A stretch of DNA of 64,000 bases from contig CBIHNI010000008.1 of assembly GCA_966211455.1 (NCBI GenBank), positions 62,001 through 126,000 of the forward strand, in the 5' to 3' direction. Position 1 is the stretch's first letter. Each line of letters starts with the position of its first letter. The notes beneath the pieces were generated by a model. The model saw nothing but the letters and a program-made list of their open reading frames with translations. It ran no database searches and was not told the origin of the DNA. Shown here piece by piece: positions 1 through 7,118 of this stretch. A program made the translations under genes and the position numbers. Origin of the DNA: 21-14-0-10-47-8 sp966211455 (GTDB lineage Bacteria > Bdellovibrionota > Bdellovibrionia > Bdellovibrionales > Bdellovibrionaceae).

Positions 1-6
1 AAGCGT

Positions 7-35
7 TTGACAAAGCCCATGAAGGGTCGTAAACC
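7..35 (+). promoter_or_regulatory. Putative promoter of tRNA-Val
   Basis: A perfect -35 TTGACA (7-12) is followed after 17 bp by a weak -10 TAAACC (30-35). Transcription would begin near position 42, a short leader ahead of the tRNA at 55. The -10 is poor, so this is a moderate call. Confidence 0.45.
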
Positions 36-54
36 AGTGCCTCTGTTTACCAAT

Positions 55-130
55 AGGGAGTTAGCTCAGTTGGTAGAGCGCCACCCTTACAAGGTGGATG
101 TCGCAGGTTCGAATCCTGTACTCCCTACCA
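55..130 (+). tRNA. tRNA-Val (anticodon UAC)
   Basis: A complete 76-nt cloverleaf. The acceptor stem AGGGAGT (55-61) pairs with ACTCCCT (120-126), the discriminator is A127 and CCA (128-130) is encoded. The D-arm lies at 64-79. The anticodon stem CCACC/GGTGG (81-85, 93-97) encloses loop CTTACAA, giving anticodon TAC, which reads GUA/GUG valine codons. The 3' end is the integration site of the island that follows: its last 16 bases recur at 10319-10334, so the element restores the tRNA end on integration. Confidence 0.97.
115..130 (+). repeat. Left attachment core (attL) inside tRNA-Val
   Basis: The 16-bp sequence CCTGTACTCCCTACCA covers the T-arm 3' side, the acceptor strand and CCA of the tRNA. 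It is identical to 10319-10334 and diverges immediately outside (t/a before, t/a after), which fixes the core length. Confidence 0.9.
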
Positions 131-178
131 TTTCTGCTTCTATTCAATTTTAAAAGATTCTGAAGGTAAAAAATAAGA

Positions 179-197
179 TTTGTGGGGATTTGTGGGG
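179..197 (+). repeat. Left integrase arm-type repeats, 2 x TTTGTGGGG
   Basis: TTTGTGGGG occurs at 179-187 and 189-197, one helical turn apart, between the attachment core and the integrase stop codon. The same 9-mer is tandemly repeated at the right end (10185-10202) in the same orientation. Tyrosine integrases of this type use such arm sites in addition to the core. Binding is inferred. Confidence 0.7.
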
Positions 198-215
198 TTA
201 GTCTGCCAACTAACC
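196..215. repeat. Perfect inverted repeat downstream of integrase
   Basis: GGTTAGT (196-202) and ACTAACC (209-215) are perfect inverted repeats with a 6-nt loop, directly beyond the integrase stop codon at 217. There is no T-tract on the minus strand, so it may be a weak terminator or an Xis/integrase accessory site. Confidence 0.5.
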
Positions 216-216
216 G

Positions 217-1446
217 TCACTTCTCCCATGTTTTCTTGGCGAATTCTGTAAGCGCAATTGGGCTTCTATGGGAATAGACCAAAACGGTCTTTAAATCCCT
301 ATTTCCAGTAATGGATTGAACCAAGGAAAGGTCACCATTCGATTCATTGTAAACGTAGCTGGCTCCGCCATGCCTCATGACGTGAGTGCCTGAGTAAGGT
401 AATCCAGCGCGTTTAAATGCAGAGTCATAAGCGTTCTGAATCTGACGGTAGGTTAAGAGCTTTCCATCTGGTTGTTTGAATATTTGTCCTTTTTTTTCAA
501 ATCCTTTCCCATAATCCAAAAGTGCATTGCAGGACTCTTTGAGTAGAGGAGCAACTTTCAATCCATTGTTGGACTTTGAGTTTTTAAATGAATTTAGAAT
601 CTCAGGTTCTGTATTGGCTTGTCTGCTGAAGAATACTGATCGGGATACATGTAGTTGGGAGTTCTCAATATTTTGAGTATCCCATTTAACATCCTCCCAA
701 AATAACCCAGCAGCTTCCGAAATTCTTAATGCCTGGAAAAACTGAACAGTAGACATTGTCCAAAAGAGAATTCCATTCGGACCATTTAAAAGTTCTGCCC
801 TAAATTTAAAAAATTCCTCTGGAGTTAGAAATTTGCTTTTTGAACCTTTAAAGCTTTGAAGTCGAATATTCTTCCTATGTCTAGGCTTTATTGGAGATTC
901 AAAAGTATCGTCAAATTCAGCGTAGAATTTTAAAATAGCCGATAAAAGATTAAACTCATGTTCAAAGCTCTTGCGTCTCTCAGTTCTAGGCAAAGATTTC
1001 AGGAAATCAATCCAGTCATCGATTATACCTGGAGTAATTTCGTTCATTCTGATTGCCTTAAGAAAACTGAAATAATTCTTTAGCATCTTTCGGTATGATT
1101 CTTGGGTACTTGGTCTAAGCTGATTTATTCGTTTATTCTCGTACTCCAATATTACATCTTGAAACAGCGGAAAATTATTTTCAGTAGATTCAACTAAAAC
1201 AGTCTCAACAGTTTCGTACTTCCATGCTCGAGCTAAATCTATATTTTCAAATGCTCTTTTTTCTTCAACGACAGACTTTCCTGAAATACGTTTTCTTACA
1301 GCAAGATAAGGTTTGCCTCTTAAGGGTGGCAAGTATTCTTGCTTTAACTCATCCCAAACCCATATCTTAGAGATTCCAGGATTTCCTTTAACGGCTTTCT
1401 CAATTCTTTTCTTATTTAAGTAAACTTTTGGATTAAATCTAGTCAT
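217..1446 (-). CDS. int: Tyrosine recombinase / phage-type integrase
   Basis: Site-specific integrase of 409 aa, the usual length for island integrases. It likely catalyses recombination between the tRNA-Val 3' end and the circular element. The C-terminal catalytic domain shows Arg241 (in ALRISEA), a probable Lys near 297, His355-x-x-Arg358 (HVMRH) and the nucleophile Tyr391 (VLVYSH). The usual second His is replaced by Asn382 (TGNRD), a tolerated variation. An SAM-like core-binding domain occupies about residues 90-180. The start is ATG at 1446 with AAGGAGA upstream. It overlaps the 3' end of the excisionase-like gene by 8 bp, so both are probably co-translated. Confidence 0.93.
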   Translation of the reverse strand: MTRFNPKVYLNKKRIEKAVKGNPGISKIWVWDELKQEYLPPLRGKPYLAVRKRISGKSVVEEKRAFENIDLARAWKYETVETVLVESTENNFPLFQDVILEYENKRINQLRPSTQESYRKMLKNYFSFLKAIRMNEITPGIIDDWIDFLKSLPRTERRKSFEHEFNLLSAILKFYAEFDDTFESPIKPRHRKNIRLQSFKGSKSKFLTPEEFFKFRAELLNGPNGILFWTMSTVQFFQALRISEAAGLFWEDVKWDTQNIENSQLHVSRSVFFSRQANTEPEILNSFKNSKSNNGLKVAPLLKESCNALLDYGKGFEKKGQIFKQPDGKLLTYRQIQNAYDSAFKRAGLPYSGTHVMRHGGASYVYNESNGDLSLVQSITGNRDLKTVLVYSHRSPIALTEFAKKTWEK

Positions 1447-1681
1447 AGCTTCTCCTTTTTAGTGAAGCCACAACTTCAGCCATTGAATATCTGACGAATC
1501 TTCCAAAGCTTATTGATGGTCTAATGATGCCAGTTCTTTTTAGCTTTTTCACATACGAAACAGATATACCTAGAGCCTCCGCAAGTTCCTTAGCTGTTAA
1601 TAATTTCTCATTCTTTTGGTTTTCAAAGAGCAAAGGCTGTGTATTAGGTGTGTTCTTAGGAAAAAACAATGATTTACTCAT
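1439..1681 (-). CDS. Excisionase-like / AlpA-type winged HTH protein
   Basis: About 80 aa with an HTH_17/MerR-like region: LLTAKELAEALGISVSYVKK, then a wing with FGRFVRYSMAEVVASL. This pattern is typical of Xis/AlpA proteins that bind near att sites and favour excision. The ATG at 1681 sits in ATGAGTAA, overlapping the stop of the upstream gene, and a GTG one codon earlier is also possible. The gene's 3' end overlaps the integrase start. The role as directionality factor is inferred from fold and position. Confidence 0.8.
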   Translation of the reverse strand: MSKSLFFPKNTPNTQPLLFENQKNEKLLTAKELAEALGISVSYVKKLKRTGIIRPSISFGRFVRYSMAEVVASLKRRSYD

Positions 1682-2567
1682 CACTTCCCCCAGTTAGTTT
1701 AGGCAGCAATGGTTCTTTGGGTACCAATGAGTTATTCAGGATCATAGAGACTTCTTCAAATATTTCTCTATATTCTGGACCCAATTTTTTCTCGATTTCA
1801 TCAATACCTAATCTGATTTTTTCGAGATCAATCTTTGATGCATGTTTAATTTTTGATGGAACAGTCTCAAACCAAGTCAAGTAATTGGCTTTCGGATGAT
1901 ATCGTTTTCTTGCCTTAGCTATGAGTATCTCATTGTTGAAATGAATAAAAAAATTTTCGATTTCCTGAAGGGACATAAAACGAATATTTTCATTTTCTAA
2001 TTCTTGATCTTTAGTCTCTATTTTCTGACTACTACTTACTAAATTTTTATTTCTATTTTCTTGGTCCTTTGACTGGTCCGAAGTTTGGTCCTGAGACAAT
2101 ATAACTCCACTAAATTGTAAGGCTTGCTCTTTCTGAGAATCTAGATCTTCATCTCCAATAAATTTCAATATTTCAGGATCAACGACTTCGAAGGTATCTG
2201 CCTTACCTATTCCTCTAGCTCCTGAAGCGAATAGTTTGCAATACTGGGCCGTATCTTGGATAAATGCTCGGACACTTGGATAGCTTTTATGAGCAATTCC
2301 TGCATTGCCTTCGTGATTCGCATCCATTTTAACTAATTCCTCAAGGCTTCTTCGTGTCAGAGAAAAATATTTTCTTTTCTGTGTGTATAGGGCGTTTAGA
2401 ATGGAAAGCGCAGCTCTAAAAACGGGATCTTTGGTATTCAGGTAAAACTCGGCAAGATCTTTCCACGGTTGTATTTCCTTTAGTTCTTCAGTTATGAATG
2501 TAGTTTTCTGCAGAAGAACTACTCCGCGATTAAACTTTTCCATTGCCTTCAAAAACTTCGTTTTCAT
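1674..2567 (-). CDS. Uncharacterised island protein, possible replication gene
   Basis: 297 aa, no family recognised. Residues about 45-115 look like a helical DNA-binding segment (AALSILNALYTQKRKYFSLT and SYPSVRAFIQDTAQYC). Residues 140-190 form a Gln/Asp/Lys-rich linker, and the C-terminus from 195 is helical and basic-acidic mixed. There is no signal peptide. It has a good ribosome site (AAAAGGAGA) before ATG 2567 and is the first gene of the operon ending in xis-int. In comparable islands this position often holds a replication initiator or regulator, but no motif proves it here. Confidence 0.6.
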   Translation of the reverse strand: MKTKFLKAMEKFNRGVVLLQKTTFITEELKEIQPWKDLAEFYLNTKDPVFRAALSILNALYTQKRKYFSLTRRSLEELVKMDANHEGNAGIAHKSYPSVRAFIQDTAQYCKLFASGARGIGKADTFEVVDPEILKFIGDEDLDSQKEQALQFSGVILSQDQTSDQSKDQENRNKNLVSSSQKIETKDQELENENIRFMSLQEIENFFIHFNNEILIAKARKRYHPKANYLTWFETVPSKIKHASKIDLEKIRLGIDEIEKKLGPEYREIFEEVSMILNNSLVPKEPLLPKLTGGSDE

Positions 2568-2674
2568 TTTAATCTCCTTTTTTTTTTGAATCCATCTGCA
2601 GCTGGATTCTTGACTAGGATCTCAAAGGAAACGTTAGATTTCCAATCAACCTTGGTATACCATTTTACAAGCAT

Positions 2675-3241
2675 ATGAAATCACGGAGAAAAATTAAAAA
2701 GACAAACACATCATTTTCCGAAAATATTGGGGAGTTATTAACATCGGAATCTGATTTGGATATTAAACGAAGGCAAAAGTTACTTCGTCGTGCTTCAGAA
2801 CGAGACGCAAAAAAAGGTAATTTTAAGTCTGCCAATCAGGCAATTCATGCCTCCAATTCCAAAGGGCAAATATTCAAGTGTAGAGAGATCTACAAACCCC
2901 AGGTTACGAGAGTTAAGGCAGTTACATATTACTTTTTTGAGGACATTTGTAGCCAGCGCAAAATTACCAAACAAGAAGGAATGTCCGAGGCATTGGAGCA
3001 ATGGATAAGTTTCAATAGAGATTTTCAAGTTTCAAATAAAAATATATTCCAATGTGCCGTACTTGTTCAGGACAAATTGATCACTCTAAAATTATGTGAA
3101 GAACTTGGTGTTTTCTGTTCAGAAAAAAAAGTAATAGGTGAGTACTGTAGTCTGGTATTTGCTAGAGGAAAAACTTCTATTGAAATTTGGATAAGGGTAA
3201 TTAAAATCCTTCATTCACTAGGTGGTATTTTCTCAAAGTAA
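2675..3241 (+). CDS. Hypothetical island protein
   Basis: 188 aa, unrecognised. The N-terminal 60 residues are strongly basic (MKSRRKIKKTNTS; IKRRQKLLRRASERDAKKG); the rest is mixed alpha/beta with six Cys. It is divergent from the 1674-2567 gene across a 107-bp gap that contains the palindrome GGTATACC (2654-2661). No clear Shine-Dalgarno lies before the ATG, so the transcript may be leaderless or the start may be wrong. It has the AT-rich composition of the island. Confidence 0.5.
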   Translation: MKSRRKIKKTNTSFSENIGELLTSESDLDIKRRQKLLRRASERDAKKGNFKSANQAIHASNSKGQIFKCREIYKPQVTRVKAVTYYFFEDICSQRKITKQEGMSEALEQWISFNRDFQVSNKNIFQCAVLVQDKLITLKLCEELGVFCSEKKVIGEYCSLVFARGKTSIEIWIRVIKILHSLGGIFSK

Positions 3242-3261
3242 CGAACTTTCATCAGAAGTTG

Positions 3262-3444
3262 CTATTTAGAATTTTCGATAAAATCTTTCATAAGCTTTTC
3301 CATAACCTTTGAAGGGCTCGCAAGGCCGCAAGCCACTTTAAACTCAGCCCATATCTCCTTTGAGAGATATAAAGATGTTTTAGTGCGAGTTGGTTTATCT
3401 TTCGGATTTAGCTTTTTTTTATCTGTAGATTTAGACTGTTTCAT
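3262..3444 (-). CDS. Ribbon-helix-helix (CopG/Arc-like) repressor
   Basis: 60 aa: a lysine-rich N-terminal tail of about 20 residues, then a ribbon-helix-helix core with strand TKTSLYLS, helix KEIWAEFKVACGL and helix SPSKVMEKLMKDFIENS. RHH proteins of this size bind DNA as dimers on phased direct repeats. The gene is divergent from the serine recombinase, and the shared gap holds TATACC repeats at 10-bp intervals, the kind of site RHH proteins bind. Autoregulation and control of the recombinase are inferred from this arrangement. Confidence 0.75.
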   Translation of the reverse strand: MKQSKSTDKKKLNPKDKPTRTKTSLYLSKEIWAEFKVACGLASPSKVMEKLMKDFIENSK

Positions 3445-3461
3445 ATCTCAATTATAATCAA

Positions 3462-3511
3462 TATACCGAATTATACCTAATTATCTTGAAATATACCGCA
3501 AGGCGGCATAT
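3462..3511. promoter_or_regulatory. Phased TATACC operator between RHH gene and recombinase
   Basis: TATACC occurs at 3462, 3472 and 3492, with a degenerate TATCTT at 3482, so four units sit exactly 10 bp apart. The last unit is part of an 8/9 inverted repeat, ATATACCGC-aag-GCGGCATAT (3491-3511), ending 20 bp before the recombinase start codon. Helically phased repeats next to an RHH gene suggest cooperative binding on one DNA face. Confidence 0.65.
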
Positions 3512-3531
3512 TATTGTTAACAGAGGAATTT

Positions 3532-4128
3532 ATGAAGAAAACAGCAATTTACTGTCGTGTTTCTACCAATACTCAATCTAATGGGCTTGAATCTCAAATA
3601 TTGTCTTGTAAGAGCTATTGTGAACAAAACGGCATTTCAGAATATGAAGTTTTTCAAGACGAAGGCATTTCAGGAGCAAAGACTTCTCGACCAGGCTTGG
3701 ACGAAATGATGAAGGCAGTACGGGAAGGTAAGATTAGTGCCGTTGTTACCTTCTCCTTTAGTCGATTTGGTCGAAGTACAATTCATCTGATTACAGCGCT
3801 AGAGGAGTTTAACAAGCTCGGAGTTCAGTTTGTCTCAGTTTCAGAAAGACTTGATACTCAGTCTCCGATTGGTAAGGTTATTTTCCAAATCCTCAGTTCC
3901 CTAGCTGAATTTGAAAGGGAACAGATTGCAAGCCGAGTAAAAAATGGCCTGGTCAATGCTAGGGCCAAAGGTAAGCGCCTTGGTGCTCCAAGGAAACCCA
4001 TTAATCGGGAGTTGCTTCTACGTCTCAAGAATCAAGGTTTATCTCTTAGCGAAATTGGAAGGCTCATGGGTTGTTCTAGTGCGACCATCTGTAGAGCATT
4101 GAAGATTATTTCAAAAGAAGCAGCATAA
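3532..4128 (+). CDS. Serine recombinase (resolvase/invertase family)
   Basis: 198 aa, standard length for small serine recombinases. The N-terminal catalytic domain has the nucleophile Ser11 in YCRVST and the conserved arginine region SFSRFGRSTIHLI. The long E-helix includes EFEREQIASRVKNGL. The C-terminal HTH is GLSLSEIGRLMGCSSATICR. The start is ATG 3532 with AGAGGA upstream; an in-frame start 18 bp earlier has no ribosome site and overlaps the operator. It could resolve dimers of the excised element or invert or excise a segment. No obvious paired inversion sites were seen inside the island. Confidence 0.9.
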   Translation: MKKTAIYCRVSTNTQSNGLESQILSCKSYCEQNGISEYEVFQDEGISGAKTSRPGLDEMMKAVREGKISAVVTFSFSRFGRSTIHLITALEEFNKLGVQFVSVSERLDTQSPIGKVIFQILSSLAEFEREQIASRVKNGLVNARAKGKRLGAPRKPINRELLLRLKNQGLSLSEIGRLMGCSSATICRALKIISKEAA

Positions 4129-4288
4129 GGGTTTCTGAAATACCTTAATATTTTTTTAACTCTTACAAAATTAAATGTTTTTGAAACAGATTGTCTCGGT
4201 TTAGAGAGGTTTTGGGAATAAATCGGGGAGAAATCCTCTAATAAGAGAATTTAATTAAATAACATTTTGGGAAAGCTGAAACTTAGTT

Positions 4289-4576
4289 ATGAGTTTAGGC
4301 AAACAGTTAAAAGCACTATTGCAGCGGGATGGAATGACTGTCCCGCAGCTTTCTCGGAAGACCGGAATCTCTGCAAAGAGCATCTACCACTACTTGGACG
4401 GAAGAACTCCTCGTAATTTGGAGCATCTTTTAAAACTTTGCGAATGTTTTAACGTCTCATCAGACTACTTACTATTTGGAAAGCTAACTCAGTTTAATCC
4501 TGGAGAAGAGTTGATTCCCTTCGGTGTCTACGACGTTTTCCTTAAGAAACGAACTCTAGGAAAGGAAGAAAAATGA
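4289..4576 (+). CDS. XRE-family helix-turn-helix regulator
   Basis: 95 aa. A Cro/cI-type HTH covers residues 5-62 (LKALLQRDGMTVPQLSRKTG, then ISAKSIYHYLDGRTPRNLEH). The short C-terminal tail lacks a peptidase or oligomerisation domain. The stop overlaps the next gene's start (ATGA at 4573), so it is translationally coupled to the RCC1 lipoprotein. A 160-bp upstream gap contains an imperfect repeat AGAGG...CCTCT. Control of the downstream lipoprotein is inferred from the coupling. Confidence 0.85.
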   Translation: MSLGKQLKALLQRDGMTVPQLSRKTGISAKSIYHYLDGRTPRNLEHLLKLCECFNVSSDYLLFGKLTQFNPGEELIPFGVYDVFLKKRTLGKEEK

Positions 4577-5769
4577 AGAATGCTATTGCTATTTGTATTC
4601 TCATGTTTGCGTTTTCTGGATGCTCAGGAAACAGTGGTGGTGGTTCCTCGGATGATTCGCCTGGTGGCGGTACAACTTCACCCACTATGTTTTCTGGCGT
4701 GATATCGATGGCAAGCGGGGATTTTCATTCCTGTGCAATAAAATCTGGCGGTTCAGTTTATTGTTGGGGAAATAATTTCTTTGGGCAGCTTGGTCGATCA
4801 AGCGATGAGAGAAAACCTAGATTGGTCGTCGGCTTGTCTGGAGCAGCAACAGGAATAACGGCGGGAACTTCTCATTCCTGCGCTCTTATTGCCGATGGGA
4901 CAGTTCAATGTTGGGGTCTCAATTCATCTGGACAATTAGGAGATGGAACTACCACTAACAGCCAAGCGCCAGTCACGGTCGTGGGAATATCAGGTGCAAC
5001 GAAAGTAATGGCTGGTGGATTTACAACTTGCGCATTAGTTCCGGGCGGTGGTGGTGGAACCAGTCTTCACAAATGTTGGGGAAATGGTGGGTATGGAGTT
5101 CTTGGTAATAATGGCAACTCAAACTCAACATCTCCCGTGCTGACTTCCAATTTTACTTTTGGTCAACTCTCGGCAATTTCAAATTACTTTGGATGTGGAA
5201 TTGCTGGCGGAGTCGCTAGATGCTGGGGAACTGTCTCAAATGGTGAATTGGGCAATGGAACAACCTCAACGTCTTCTTATATTCCTGTAGACGTGAGTAA
5301 CTTAAGTTCAGGAATGTTGGACCTGGATGTTGGAGTCAACCATGCCTGTTCTGTCACTAGCTCCAAAGCTGTAAAATGTTGGGGCAAAGATTCAAATGGA
5401 CAGTTGGGTGACAATACGACGACTCTTTCTAATGTCCCTGTGCAAGTTTCTGGATTGACGAGCGGTTTTGATAAAGTCGTAGCAGGAGATAGCTTTTCCT
5501 GTGCTTTCAGTATTTCGCTCAACCAAGTTAAGTGCTGGGGATTAAATAGCTCGGGTCAGCTTGGAAATGGAATGACCACTGATTCGTTCACTCCAGTGGA
5601 CGTTAATGGCCTCTCTGGCTTCAATACGGCTCAGGTCACTGCGGGATCAGCCTTTGCCTGCTCTCGAAGCTCAGACGGTTTTATCAAGTGCTGGGGGTCT
5701 AATACAACTGGATATCTTGGAAATGGGACAAACACTAATAGCTCAATTCCCATTGACGTTCTGGAATAG
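4573..5769 (+). CDS. RCC1-repeat lipoprotein, seven-bladed propeller
   Basis: 398 aa. A lipoprotein signal (FAFSGC, Cys about 17) is followed by a Gly/Ser linker and seven RCC1-type repeats of about 50 residues, each with the pattern CA...G.V.CWG.N..GQLG. Seven repeats are enough for one closed beta-propeller. Each blade carries two Cys, so interblade disulfides are likely outside the cytoplasm. Blade three has a Gly-rich insertion. Such repeats mediate protein binding; the partner is unknown. It overlaps the XRE gene by 4 bp. RCC1-like lipoproteins are common in delta-proteobacteria-like predators, but carriage on an island with its own regulator is less usual. Confidence 0.88.
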   Translation: MKNAIAICILMFAFSGCSGNSGGGSSDDSPGGGTTSPTMFSGVISMASGDFHSCAIKSGGSVYCWGNNFFGQLGRSSDERKPRLVVGLSGAATGITAGTSHSCALIADGTVQCWGLNSSGQLGDGTTTNSQAPVTVVGISGATKVMAGGFTTCALVPGGGGGTSLHKCWGNGGYGVLGNNGNSNSTSPVLTSNFTFGQLSAISNYFGCGIAGGVARCWGTVSNGELGNGTTSTSSYIPVDVSNLSSGMLDLDVGVNHACSVTSSKAVKCWGKDSNGQLGDNTTTLSNVPVQVSGLTSGFDKVVAGDSFSCAFSISLNQVKCWGLNSSGQLGNGMTTDSFTPVDVNGLSGFNTAQVTAGSAFACSRSSDGFIKCWGSNTTGYLGNGTNTNSSIPIDVLE

Positions 5770-6096
5770 CCTACCACCCCCTTGTGGGTTTTCGCAGGTA
5801 TAATTGGTCTTATATTGTGAGCGCAAAAATTTGCCTCAAAAGGCGTCTAATCGACTCAGTCGATAAAGGGTGTATGTCTGTCATACGGAATTCGAGTTTA
5901 ACTTCTAAAATGATTACTAGCTGCGAATATATTTGATTTGAAAGCGGAAAACTTTGCTCGGACACTAAGCAAAATTATTAAACACTAAGCATATTTTTTT
6001 AAATTCAAATATTCCTAATCGACTTTTCGCCGAACTAGCCTCTAAATATAATAATTACTAGTCAGTACAATTTTTTAAAAAGGATTTAGCGTTCGC
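5770..6096. other. Gene-free gap with two perfect palindromes
   Basis: No convincing gene in 327 bp. It holds a perfect 15-bp palindrome ATCGACT-c-AGTCGAT (5850-5864) and a perfect inverted repeat GTATG-tctgt-CATAC (5872-5886) only 7 bp later. A small hairpin GCCT-caaa-AGGC precedes them. These could be operators, a recombinase site or part of an origin. The last 100 bp are very AT-rich, as expected for the promoter of the next gene. Confidence 0.5.
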
Positions 6097-6414
6097 ATGA
6101 AAGCATTTTTTATATTTTGTATACTATTTTCTCTTTGGACTTTCGGTCAAGTCTCTTTAGAAACTGAGGTTAACCAATCAAAATGTGCCCAGGAAACTTG
6201 TACCAGCGAAAAAACTAAAGAGCTTTGTGGACAATGCTGTAATAGAAAATTTCGCTTTACTAACCAGGATGATGGCTCTGCAAATTATAGCCAAAAGCAA
6301 AACGCGGCAAATGTTTCTTTAGGCTGGGACGAATGCATAGCCTGCTGCAAAGATGGTTACCCAGAGGGAAGTAATTCAAATATAGGAAATGAAAATGTCA
6401 TTATCTCTAAATGA
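6097..6414 (+). CDS. Small secreted cysteine-rich protein
   Basis: 105 aa with an N-terminal signal sequence (MKAFFIFCILFSLWTFGQVS) and ten cysteines in the mature part, grouped as CAQETC, CGQCC and CIACC. A periplasmic or secreted disulfide-stabilised or metal-binding protein is likely. No family recognised. Its 3' end overlaps the next gene by about 20 bp, so the two are probably one transcription unit. Confidence 0.65.
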   Translation: MKAFFIFCILFSLWTFGQVSLETEVNQSKCAQETCTSEKTKELCGQCCNRKFRFTNQDDGSANYSQKQNAANVSLGWDECIACCKDGYPEGSNSNIGNENVIISK

Positions 6415-6847
6415 AAAGATAACTCAAATTCTTGCCGGACTTGCGCTTTTGGTTTCTGTCGTCTCTGCTTTCTTTACAGGATGCCAAGGGATGGAGTTTA
6501 CAAAAGAGAAAAGAAATTCCTGTAGGGATGCGGTTGTTAGATTTCAATCTGAAATAAGCTCTAAAAATGATATAGTTTTAAATGAGGCGATGAAAATCAA
6601 ACTGGATATAGATACCAGCAGGTCTAAGTTAGATGATGCATTAATTGATTATAAACGTCATGTAAGATTGTTTGAGCAAAACTCTATTTGCGAAAACAGG
6701 AAGCCATCTCATGTCCATCAAATTGGCGAAGCAATCGATTCTGTGAGAAAAACTAGTACAGAATCATCAGAAATTTCATTGGATGCACTAATCCGCATTG
6801 GACAATCAGTTGCGCAAGATTCAAAATTACCAGAATGCTGTGAGTAA
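6395..6847 (+). CDS. Membrane-anchored hypothetical with helical outer domain
   Basis: About 150 aa. One hydrophobic segment (ILAGLALLVSVVSAFFTGC, residues about 12-30) ends in a possible lipobox-like Cys. A mostly helical domain with six further Cys follows. The ATG at 6395 is preferred because AGGAA (6384-6388) is 6 nt upstream; the ATG at 6389 is too close to it. It overlaps the Cys-rich gene upstream. Function unknown. Confidence 0.6.
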   Translation: MSLSLNEKITQILAGLALLVSVVSAFFTGCQGMEFTKEKRNSCRDAVVRFQSEISSKNDIVLNEAMKIKLDIDTSRSKLDDALIDYKRHVRLFEQNSICENRKPSHVHQIGEAIDSVRKTSTESSEISLDALIRIGQSVAQDSKLPECCE

Positions 6848-7048
6848 GTTCTCATTATGAAGTACTCCTAACGTCGTGACAGACTATTTCAGCAATATAA
6901 AATTCAGGCCTTAATCTAGTTATATTTGTCAGTCATGCTGACCTGATTTTCCTGACGTTTAGCAGTTTTGGACTTGTTAGATGCCAGATTTACAGCTCAA
7001 CAAATCGTTACACAAACACAAGTATATGAAATTACTAGGTATATATCT
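6848..7048. other. Intergenic region upstream of the hip module
   Basis: No gene seen. A small hairpin GTCAG-tcatg-CTGAC (6928-6942) followed by CTGATTTT could end the preceding transcription unit. The remainder is AT-rich and leads into the hip operator array. Confidence 0.4.
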
Positions 7049-7118
7049 GTAATCAATATACTACGAAATTTTGTTGTAATATATTGATTACATAAATTTG
7101 TAGTGATATATTGATTAC
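7049..7118. promoter_or_regulatory. Three-site operator array of the hip module
   Basis: Three 16-bp imperfect palindromes with the pattern GTRAT-N6-ATTAC lie at 7049-7064 (GTAAT-caatat-ACTAC), 7076-7091 (GTAAT-atattg-ATTAC) and 7103-7118 (GTGAT-atattg-ATTAC). Starts are exactly 27 bp apart, and the last site touches the hipT start codon at 7119. The array covers the likely promoter, so binding of the HTH-bearing partner would repress the module. hipB-family regulators are known to bind palindromes upstream of their own operons. Confidence 0.8.

Noticed and set aside
3462..7044. Island-wide TATACC/GGTATA regulon
   Set aside because: The 6-mer also occurs near 2656, 5799 and 7039, but that frequency is expected by chance in 10 kb; only the phased cluster at 3462-3497 was kept.
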